DNA from: an uncultured Coriobacteriaceae bacterium
GTDB lineage: Bacteria > Actinomycetota > Coriobacteriia > Coriobacteriales > Atopobiaceae
Direction: 5' to 3'
NCBI GenBank assembly: GCA_902777325.1
Contig: CACYTH010000006.1
Span: forward strand, 124,001-188,000
Length of the DNA stretch: 64,000 bases
In this document: piece by piece, positions 57,802 through 64,000 of the stretch
How positions within the stretch are numbered: position 1 is the stretch's first letter
Layout: the number at the start of each line of letters is the position of its first letter
Notes under the pieces: model-generated
Database searches by the model: none
Told to the model about the DNA's origin: nothing
Seen by the model: only the letters and a program-made list of their open reading frames with translations
Program-made: the position numbers and the translations under genes

Positions 57802-58644
57802 CTATCCGCGCGCCGACACACGCTCCGAGATGCGGTTGACGTGCAGCATGAGGTAGAGCTTCTCCTCGTTGGTGAGCGAGGGCACCTTGAGCCGCACTTG
57901 AATGAGCTTGCTGGCACGGTTGGCGCACTCCGCCGCCGCAGGATAGGCTGCCCTGATCTCGTCGTAGAGCGATGCGTTCTGCGAGTCGATGGGCTCGCCC
58001 GAGCTCACGCGGTCGATGAGATACTGCACGTGCGTGGCAAAGCGCGCGTAGTCGAAGGAGTCACGGTCGACCGTGATGCCCATCTCCTGCTCGACGATGG
58101 ACGTGATGCCCTCCACCAGGTAGCTCACGTCCTCCTCGCGCTGAGAGGCTCGCTCGCTGGCCGTCACGGCGCTGTTGATGATGGAGAGCGCAATACCGGT
58201 GGCCTCGTGGCGGTCGAGGCGCACGCCGAAGGTCTTCTTGGCCCCACGCACCGCCATCTTTCCCAGGCGATACTCCACGGGGTGGGCCTGCTACACGTCG
58301 TAGGCCAGCGGCATCTGCACCACCATGTGCCTGCGGGCGCGCTCAATCATAAAGGCAATGTGGTCAGCGAGCGTGATGGGCAGGTTGGGCGAGAGCTCGT
58401 AGGAGAGCGTGGCGCGGCACACGTCAGCCAGCTGCCCCGCAAACTCGAGCACGTCCTCGGGCATCTCCCCCACCAGACTCAGGTACTTCTCGTCCACACG
58501 GTAGAAGGTACGCGAGATGTCGGCCAGAGAGACCTCGTGAGGCATCGTGCCAAAGCCAATGCCGCGACCGAGGGCGACGAGCTCCCGGCCCTTACCGTCC
58601 AAGCAGACGGCAGCATTGTTGTTGATCTTGCGTATGGCCTGCAC
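57802..58644 (-). pseudogene. BglG/LicT-type antiterminator interrupted by an amber codon
   Basis: Read from the GTG at 58644, this is a full-length BglG-family protein (280 codons, LicT is 277). An RNA-binding CAT domain (AIRKINNNAAVCLDGKGRELVALGRGIGFG) is followed by PRD1 and PRD2 with their conserved His (DHIAFMIERARRH; LMLHVNRI). A TAG at 58291-58293 interrupts the frame in PRD1, between AYDV and QAHPVEYRLG; there is no frameshift, and the sequence resumes in the same frame. In relatives this position is an ordinary residue such as Lys or Gln. The product would be a 117-residue fragment with the CAT domain and part of PRD1. AGAAGG precedes the GTG. Confidence 0.85.
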
Positions 58645-58693
58645 GGGCTACCTTCTCTTGATTGTGTGGCACGACTGGTCACGGGCACGGATA

Positions 58694-58724
58694 GAGGCAC
58701 CTTGCCGGAATTCCAAGGTACCTC
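58694..58724 (-). other. hairpin in the leader of the antiterminator gene
   Basis: GAGGTACCTTG and CAAGGTGCCTC (minus strand) form an 11-bp stem with a 9-nt loop between the ChbG and BglG genes. There is no T-run. It could be a second antiterminator target or an intercistronic stem. Confidence 0.45.
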
Positions 58725-58744
58725 AAATCCGCAATGGTTAAGGC

Positions 58745-59515
58745 CTAGATGTCACGATAGTCGACAAGACGCAGGTCAGGCTGCGCCTCGAGCCACGCGC
58801 GCAGCTCGGGCTCGATCAGCGCGTCAACCTCCTTGGTACGGTTGACCGTGAGACTGGAGTTGCCCAGGATGAAGGCGTCGAGATAGCCAGGGTGGAAGAC
58901 GAGCACGTAGGTTTCGCCGGCGGTCATGTTCTCCACCGTGCGCTTGATAAAGCTCTCGGGGTCGTACTGCTCGGGCGGGAGCATGTCCTCGAGCGCCATG
59001 TGCACGTCGGTCTGCCCGCAGCGCACGATCTTGGTGGGGTCGAAACTCGCGACCTGCTCCTTGAGGCCGTGCCTCTCGGCCACGTCGTGAATGGCCTGAT
59101 TGAGGTTGCGGCTCATGACGGCGTGCGCCTCGAAGTAGTCGGGGCCCTTGCCCACGATCTCGCGGAAGCGGGCGAGCTGCGCCTCAATCTCGATGACCAG
59201 CTCGTCGTACTCGGCGATCTCGCGACCCTCCTGGAAGGCGGCGCGGTAGGCACGCGAGCTCTTGAGCTGCCCATTCTCGTCGAGCAGGCTCGGGATGAGC
59301 GCAGGGTCGGCGCAGGGGGTGCCGAGGCACAGGTTGGTGTGCTGGCCGATGGCGATGTCGGCGTCCTTCACCCAGTCCCAGCCTCGCTGGGCCTCGGGCA
59401 TGTTGGGCATGAGGCCGGCCGAGCGCACCAGGCCCTCGTTGACGGCGCGGGCGATGCCCACATTGACGGCATAGCTGTAGCCGATGTCGTCAGCGCGGAT
59501 GAGCAGCTGCTTCAT
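58745..59515 (-). CDS. ChbG/YdjC family carbohydrate deacetylase
   Basis: A 256-residue deacetylase related to ChbG, which removes one acetyl group from chitobiose or its 6-phosphate. The metal site is marked by IRADDIGYS near the N-terminus (Asp), GQHTNLCLGTP (His), YFEAHAVMSRN (His) and VLVFHPGYLD late. It lies directly after the IIBC gene and before the antiterminator gene, suggesting that the PTS imports an N-acetylated or acetylated disaccharide. The exact substrate is unknown. GAGAGGAC precedes the ATG. Confidence 0.85.
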   Translation of the reverse strand: MKQLLIRADDIGYSYAVNVGIARAVNEGLVRSAGLMPNMPEAQRGWDWVKDADIAIGQHTNLCLGTPCADPALIPSLLDENGQLKSSRAYRAAFQEGREIAEYDELVIEIEAQLARFREIVGKGPDYFEAHAVMSRNLNQAIHDVAERHGLKEQVASFDPTKIVRCGQTDVHMALEDMLPPEQYDPESFIKRTVENMTAGETYVLVFHPGYLDAFILGNSSLTVNRTKEVDALIEPELRAWLEAQPDLRLVDYRDI

Positions 59516-59584
59516 GGTGAGGTCCTCTCTCGAATCAGTCTTCTCGTCAATTGTAACGCCGGCAAATGCCGACCCCAGATGAAG

Positions 59585-59620
59585 CCGCCGCCTCCCCGCA
59601 TCTGCGCTGGGAGGCGGCGG
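59585..59620 (-). other. stem-loop between the IIBC and ChbG genes
   Basis: Perfect 12-bp arms CCGCCGCCTCCC (59585-59596 with 59609-59620) lie 15 bases after the IIBC stop, without a T-run. It may adjust the expression ratio of the two genes. Confidence 0.55.
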
Positions 59621-59634
59621 GAAGGAAGGCGAGT

Positions 59635-61077
59635 CTATGCTGCCTTGGCTGCCTCAGCGGCAGCGCGGTCCTCCTCGAGCTGCTCCTTGCTGAAGCCGAA
59701 GAAGAACACGATGGCAGCGGATGCCACGAAGGCGACGACGGCCGAGAGCGTGCCCAGCAGCAGGCTGTTGGGGTTATCGGGGCTGGCAAAGCCCATCACG
59801 CAGAGCACGTTGGTCGCGGCAAGCATGTAGTTGTGCACGCCAAAGATGCCGGCAAGCGCGCCGCCGATGAAGCCGCCGCCCACCATGCCAGCGAGGGTGC
59901 GCGTGTACTTGAAGCCGGTACCGTAGATCTCGGGCTCGGTCACACCGCCGATGATGCCGGAGAGTGCATAACCGAGCTGGGCCATCTTCTCTTCCTTGTT
60001 CTTGAGACGCAGGAAGGCTCCAAACGCGATGCCCCACGTAGCCCACTGGGCAATCATGCCGCCGACGGTGACGCAGGGATCGCCAGCCGGACTGGAGAGC
60101 AGCTGCGTGATGGCAAGCACGATGAGCACCTGATGCATACCGGTCATGACCAGGAAGCTCCAAAGGGCGCCGATGACGGCAACGGCAATGAAGCCACCAA
60201 ACTCACCGAAGGCAAAGAGTGCGGTGCCCACACCCTGGCCCAGCCAGCCACCGAGCGGTGCGAGCGCGCAGTAGGCCACGGGAACCATCACGAGCATGGT
60301 GAGGAAGGGCACAAAGACGGTAGAGAGCATGTCCGGGACGATCTTCTTCATGAGCTTCTCGACCTGCGCAAGCACGGGCATGCACAAGACGATGGGAAGC
60401 ACCGTCTGACCATAGTTGGCCACGGGCGCCGGAATGCCCATGACGCTCACGCTTGCAACCTCACCAGCCTGTGCAAGCGCAACGAGGTCGGGGCAGATGA
60501 GAATACCGCCCATGAACATGCCGAGCATCTCGCTGCACCCGAGCTGCTTTGCCGCGGAGTAGCCCAAGTAGATGGGGATGAAGTAGAAAGCGGCGTTGTA
60601 CATCCAGGTGTTGAAGAGCTGGTAGACCTGCATGTCCTCGGTCCACAGGCCCAAAAGCGACGGGCCAAGGAGCGTTGCGGCCGTGCGGAAGAACGCGCCG
60701 CCCATCATGATAGGAATCATGGCAACCATGGTCTTTGAGAGGTAGTTGAGGATGACGCCACCCACGTTTGCGGGCGTCCACTCGAACTTGGCCGCATCGC
60801 CCTCGTCGATGTCGATAGAACCACCACCGGTGATGCCGAGCTTCATGACCTCGTCGTAGACCTTGGTCACATTCTGACCAATGATGACCTGGAACTGGCC
60901 ACCGCTCCACTGAGCGCCGATGACACCGGGGATCTTCTTGATCTCGTCGATCTCGGGGATGGACGCGTCCTTGAGGCTGAAGCGGAGGCGCGTGATGCAG
61001 TGAATGAGATTGGTGACGTTTTCGGCACCGCCCACTGCGGCGAGTACGTCTTTGGCGGTCTGAGCGTTGTCTGCCAT
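59635..61077 (-). CDS. PTS beta-glucoside-type IIBC component
   Basis: A 480-residue PTS transporter. Residues 1-90 are a glucose-family IIB domain with the phospho-Cys27 in NLIHCITRLRF. The rest is a IIC domain with about ten helices and the hallmark IIGGVTEPEIYGTGFKYTRTL. There is no C-terminal IIA domain, unlike BglF or BglP, so a IIA from elsewhere must donate phosphate. It heads an operon with a ChbG deacetylase and the broken BglG antiterminator, and is controlled by the RAT/terminator at 61161-61249. I start it at 61077 with GAAGGG six bases upstream; a longer frame runs into the terminator. Confidence 0.93.
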   Translation of the reverse strand: MADNAQTAKDVLAAVGGAENVTNLIHCITRLRFSLKDASIPEIDEIKKIPGVIGAQWSGGQFQVIIGQNVTKVYDEVMKLGITGGGSIDIDEGDAAKFEWTPANVGGVILNYLSKTMVAMIPIMMGGAFFRTAATLLGPSLLGLWTEDMQVYQLFNTWMYNAAFYFIPIYLGYSAAKQLGCSEMLGMFMGGILICPDLVALAQAGEVASVSVMGIPAPVANYGQTVLPIVLCMPVLAQVEKLMKKIVPDMLSTVFVPFLTMLVMVPVAYCALAPLGGWLGQGVGTALFAFGEFGGFIAVAVIGALWSFLVMTGMHQVLIVLAITQLLSSPAGDPCVTVGGMIAQWATWGIAFGAFLRLKNKEEKMAQLGYALSGIIGGVTEPEIYGTGFKYTRTLAGMVGGGFIGGALAGIFGVHNYMLAATNVLCVMGFASPDNPNSLLLGTLSAVVAFVASAAIVFFFGFSKEQLEEDRAAAEAAKAA

Positions 61078-61160
61078 GTCTGACCCTTCTTCCCTGTCGT
61101 TGCTGTCGGTGTCTTCGGGAGGGTTGTCGTGGCGATCGGCCCGCGGTGCTTCTCGGCATG

Positions 61161-61231
61161 AAAAAAGCTCCCGAAACATTACGCATGGCAACGTCTTACG
61201 ACGTCGTCATCTTGGTAATGCCTCGCGGAGC
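61161..61231 (-). terminator. terminator overlapping the RAT element
   Basis: GCTCCGCGAGGCATTAC (61215-61231) pairs with GTAATGTTTCGGGAGC (61167-61182) through one bulge and two G-U pairs, followed by six T on the minus strand. Its 5' arm contains the 3' half of the RAT, so the two structures exclude each other. Confidence 0.85.
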
Positions 61232-61249
61232 ATCCGCTGAGTTACACCC
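61214..61249 (-). promoter_or_regulatory. ribonucleic antiterminator (RAT) for a BglG-type protein
   Basis: The minus strand reads GGGTGTAACTC, a 14-nt loop, then GAGGCATTACC. This matches the RAT pattern GGnTTGTnACT...AGGCAAnACC bound by LicT/SacT/BglG dimers. It starts about six bases after the predicted transcript start and overlaps the terminator downstream. Confidence 0.82.
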
Positions 61250-61261
61250 AATTCGTTTTGG

Positions 61262-61291
61262 ACTATAACGACCTCGGCCGCATCTTGTCAA
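61262..61291 (-). promoter_or_regulatory. near-consensus promoter of the IIBC operon
   Basis: On the minus strand TTGACA (61286-61291) and TATAGT (61262-61267) are separated by 18 bases. The expected start at about 61255 places the RAT at the 5' end of the RNA. Confidence 0.8.
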
Positions 61292-61425
61292 CAACTTTTT
61301 TAATCTGACGGAAGGCTCCCGAAGCTGAGGACTGTCACCGACGGCGACCTCTCGTCTGGCACCACTTCCCCATCATACGCGACGCCGTCGGATACGCTGA
61401 GAGGAGAACGACGTTAGGAGTACCC

Positions 61426-63765
61426 ATGAAACGCACCGCATTCAACGATGGCTGGACCTTCTACCGCGATGGCTCGACCCACGGTGAGCGCGTCACCCTT
61501 CCCCACGACGCCATGATCCACGCGCCGCGCTCCGCCGACGCCCCCTCAACGGGCGAGCAGGGCAACTTTGCGGGAGGCAGCTACCGCTACGAGAAGCGCT
61601 TTGCAGCGCCTGATGCGCCCGGCCGCACCATCCTGCAGTTTGGTGGCGTGTACCGCCATGCCAAGGTGACGCTCAACGGGCGCGAGGTCGGTGGCTGCGC
61701 CTACGGATGGAGCCCCTTCTTTGCCGACCTCACCGACGCGCTTGTCGCCGGCGAGGAGAACCTGCTTGTGGTGACCTGCGACAACGCCGCACAGCCGGAT
61801 TCCCGCTGGTACACGGGCGCCGGCATTTTCCGTCCCGTATGGCTGTGGGAGGGCTCCGATGCATGCATCGAGCCCGAGGGCGTGCGCGTGCGCACCGTCT
61901 CGCTCGACCCGGCGATGGTAGAGGTCGAGGTTGCCGCAGACGAGGGCGAGGTGCTGGTGGAGCTCATCGACCAAGACGAGATCGTGGCATCGGGCTGGGG
62001 CACCAAGCTCACGCTCACGGTACCCGACGCCCGTCCATGGAGCGCCGAGGATCCGCACCTGTACACGTGGCGTGTGACGCTCTCGCGCGCAGGAGAGACG
62101 CTCGACCAGGGGCAGGGCAGATTTGGCATCCGCACGCTCGCCTGGAGCACCGAGGGCTTCTTCGTCAACGGTGAGCGCACCCTACTGCGGGGCGGCTGCA
62201 TCCATGCGGACTGCGGCATCCTAGGAGCAGCGGCGGAGCCCGCAGCCGACCGCCGGCGCGTGCGCATGCTCAAGGAGGCTGGCTACAATGCGCTGCGCTC
62301 GGCGCACAATCCTGCCTCCGACGCGACTGCCGAAGCCTGCGACGAGTTTGGCGTCTACCTCATGGACGAGGCGTGGGACCAGTGGTTCTGGCACAAGAAC
62401 CCCCACGACTACGCCTCCGAGTGGCGCGAGAACCACCTCGCTGACCTCGATGCCCTCGTGGCGCGCGACTACAACCATCCGTCGGTCATCATGTGGTCCA
62501 TCGGCAACGAGGTGAGCGAGCCCAGCTGCGACGAGGGCCTCGCCGCCATCGATGAGATGGTCGCCCACCTGCACGAGGCTGACCCCACCAGGCCTGTGAC
62601 CTGCGGCATCAACCTCGCCATCCTCGGCAGTGCGGCAAAGGGGCACTCCGTGTACGACGCCGAGGGCAACGAGGAGAAGGACGACAACGCCGGGGCCGGC
62701 CTCAACAGCAGCACCTTCAACGCGCTGACGCAGGTGATTGGCACCGGCATGAACTACCTCGCCAACCTGCCCGCCTACGACAAGGCCTGCTCGCCCGCCC
62801 TGGATAGGGTGGACATCGCCGGCTACAACTACGCGCGCGGACGCTACCCGCTCGAGGGCAAGGCCCACCCGGGACGCGTCATCGTAGGCTCGGAGACCTT
62901 CCACGGCGACGTGGTGCGCAACCTCCGTGCCATGGAGCGCCACCCCTATCTCATCGGCGACTTCACCTGGTCTGCCTGGGACTATCTCGGCGAGGCGGGT
63001 TGCGGTGCCTGGAGCTATGGCGACAAGGACGCCGCCTTCCAGAAGTCCTACCCGTGGCTGCTCGCCAACCAGGGAGCCATCGACATCTGCGGCCAGCCCA
63101 ACGCGGAGCTCTTCCTCGCGCAGGCCGCGTGGGGACGCGCGACCAACGCGCCGCTCATCGCCGTGCAGCCGCTCGGGCAGGGAGTCAAGGCGTCGCGCGC
63201 CATTTGGCGCTTCTCCAACGCCATCCCTAGCTGGAGCTGGAAGGACTGCGATGGAGAGCGCGCCACGGTGGAGGTGTACTGCGACGCGCCAGTCGTGGAG
63301 CTGCGCCTCAACGGGCGCTCAATCAGCCGCAAGCGCCCGCACGGATGCATCTGCCGCTGGAGCGTTCCCTACGAGCCGGGCGAGCTGACCGCCACGGCGC
63401 TCACCGCGCGCGGAGAGGTGCTCGGGTCCACGATCCTGCGCTCTGCGGGCGACGCCAGGGCACACCTCGAGGCAGAGCCCTACGAGGCGGTGCCGGGTGC
63501 GATCGTCTTTGTCGACGTAACGGTAGCTGACGAGGCAGGCACGGTCGAGTCGCTCGACGACCGCCTGCTCGACGCGCACGTGGAGAAGGGCGAGCTGCTG
63601 GCCTTTGGCAGCGCGCGCCCACGCACGGAGGAGCGCTATGACGCGGGAAGCCACACCACCTACCTGGGCCATGCGCAGGCCGTCATCCGCCTGGGTGCGA
63701 GCGGCAACGCCACGCTCAAGGTGCGCGACCGCTACACCGAGGAGCTCACGAGCCTCGCCCTTTGA
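61426..63765 (+). CDS. beta-galactosidase (GH2)
   Basis: A 779-residue GH2 enzyme. The sugar-binding N-terminal domain includes WYTGAGIFRPVWL, followed by the immunoglobulin-like domain and the TIM barrel (FFVNGERTLLRGGCIHADCG). IGNEVSEPS carries the acid/base Glu362 and VGSETFHGD the nucleophile Glu490. A C-terminal beta-sandwich extension of about 180 residues, like those found after GH2 in many gut bacteria, completes it. There is no signal peptide, so it acts inside the cell on unphosphorylated lactose or galactosides and would feed the Leloir genes at 25442-30110. TTAGGAG precedes the ATG. Beta-glucuronidase-like or other GH2 specificity cannot be excluded. Confidence 0.86.
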   Translation: MKRTAFNDGWTFYRDGSTHGERVTLPHDAMIHAPRSADAPSTGEQGNFAGGSYRYEKRFAAPDAPGRTILQFGGVYRHAKVTLNGREVGGCAYGWSPFFADLTDALVAGEENLLVVTCDNAAQPDSRWYTGAGIFRPVWLWEGSDACIEPEGVRVRTVSLDPAMVEVEVAADEGEVLVELIDQDEIVASGWGTKLTLTVPDARPWSAEDPHLYTWRVTLSRAGETLDQGQGRFGIRTLAWSTEGFFVNGERTLLRGGCIHADCGILGAAAEPAADRRRVRMLKEAGYNALRSAHNPASDATAEACDEFGVYLMDEAWDQWFWHKNPHDYASEWRENHLADLDALVARDYNHPSVIMWSIGNEVSEPSCDEGLAAIDEMVAHLHEADPTRPVTCGINLAILGSAAKGHSVYDAEGNEEKDDNAGAGLNSSTFNALTQVIGTGMNYLANLPAYDKACSPALDRVDIAGYNYARGRYPLEGKAHPGRVIVGSETFHGDVVRNLRAMERHPYLIGDFTWSAWDYLGEAGCGAWSYGDKDAAFQKSYPWLLANQGAIDICGQPNAELFLAQAAWGRATNAPLIAVQPLGQGVKASRAIWRFSNAIPSWSWKDCDGERATVEVYCDAPVVELRLNGRSISRKRPHGCICRWSVPYEPGELTATALTARGEVLGSTILRSAGDARAHLEAEPYEAVPGAIVFVDVTVADEAGTVESLDDRLLDAHVEKGELLAFGSARPRTEERYDAGSHTTYLGHAQAVIRLGASGNATLKVRDRYTEELTSLAL

Positions 63766-63774
63766 TAGAAAGAG

Positions 63775-63811
63775 GGTGACACACTAACTCCCGGGGAGTT
63801 AGTGTGTCACC
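63775..63811. repeat. GTGACACA-type palindrome between convergent genes
   Basis: Perfect 17-bp arms (63775-63791 and 63795-63811; GGTGACACACTAACTCC) with a 3-nt loop. The arm differs by one base from the outer arm of the repeat at 36945-37032. It probably terminates both flanking genes. Confidence 0.8.
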
Positions 63812-63816
63812 GCTTG

Positions 63817-64000
63817 CTACTTGTCCTGGCGCAGGTGGAAGGCCAGCGCGCCGATGAGGTTGGCCTCGTTGCCAAACTTGCAGGTCACGATCTCCGGCTT
63901 GCCATAAGGCAGGAAGTCGATATAGGGATCGAAGAGCGCATCCACGGCGTCCTTGATGATCTGGGTCGTCTCCGGGCGGGCACTGATGCCGCCGCCGATG
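63817..64000 (-). CDS. ROK family kinase, C-terminal part
   Basis: The gene runs off the right edge. The visible 60 residues begin IGGGISARPETTQIIKDAVDALFDPY and end KPEIVTCKFGNEANLIGALAFHLRQDK, the C-terminal signature of ROK kinases (GGG, then GNxANLIGA). It differs from the ROK at 53637-54521. The sugar specificity is unknown; it may belong with the beta-galactosidase gene by position. It has the same convergent arrangement around a palindrome as other pairs here. Confidence 0.8.
   Translation of the reverse strand, partial: IGGGISARPETTQIIKDAVDALFDPYIDFLPYGKPEIVTCKFGNEANLIGALAFHLRQDK

Noticed and set aside
57802..58644. Two separate small genes instead of one interrupted antiterminator
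   Set aside because: Both parts are in the same frame and together match one BglG-family protein end to end; the second part has no ribosome site of its own.

Overview
The window looks like a chromosome segment of a high-GC anaerobic actinobacterium of the Coriobacteriia, most likely Atopobiaceae (Olsenella-like). This is inferred from GC-rich codon use, fermentative genes (D-lactate dehydrogenase, pyruvate kinase, a glycyl-radical enzyme), many PTS and phospho-beta-glycosidase genes, and Firmicutes-style RNA regulators (Phe T-box, tandem glycine riboswitch, BglG/LicT-type RAT) in a high-GC background. I have no marker gene that fixes the genus. I see no CRISPR array, insertion sequence, rRNA or tRNA gene.

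Layout. 1-7100: 3' end of a D-lactate dehydrogenase, pyruvate kinase, a DUF2207 membrane protein, a cytoplasmic GH13 glucosidase and fumarase C. 7100-8700: a lower-GC patch with an orphan lipoprotein. 8730-13700: GntR regulator, zinc-dependent phospholipase C-like protein, then a MarR-feoAB locus with a 51-residue Cys-rich FeoB partner and a coupled HMA-domain protein. 13800-17800: pheS-pheT under a Phe T-box. 17800-25400: HAD phosphatases, M19 dipeptidase, small membrane proteins, an isoprenylcysteine methyltransferase-like protein, a lipoprotein and a BASS transporter. 25440-34000: a long minus-strand sugar block, lacF-lacE-lacG followed by galK-galT-HAD-galE, with a divergent LacI regulator and palindromic operators. 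35390-37750: membrane protein, methyltransferase, metallophosphoesterase. 37800-42040: a YbiW/YbiY/FSA-type glycyl-radical cluster with its own repeat-rich divergent promoter. 42088-42471: only the N-terminal half of a PPDK regulatory protein. 42650-49523: glycine riboswitch, then gcvT-gcvH-gcvPA-gcvPB-lplA-lpd. 49670-57711: a beta-glucoside operon (PTS IIC, ROK kinase, esterase, two GH1 enzymes) with a divergent RpiR regulator and a DeoR regulator. 57802-61291: a second beta-glucoside-type unit (IIBC, ChbG-like deacetylase, BglG antiterminator) behind a RAT/terminator switch. 61426-63765: GH2 beta-galactosidase; then the 3' end of a ROK kinase.

How it fits together. The segment is a carbohydrate-uptake region feeding glycolysis, plus a complete glycine-cleavage operon that carries its own lipoylation and L-protein genes. 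Lactose enters by the PTS as the phosphate and is cut by LacG, while GH2 and the Leloir genes serve free galactose. Two lesions affect this picture. GalE lacks the five-residue segment holding its catalytic serine, and the BglG-type antiterminator has an in-frame amber codon although its RAT target is intact. Convergent gene pairs are repeatedly separated by long palindromes; two share a GTGACACA-type unit and a third has nested half-sites of a different sequence.
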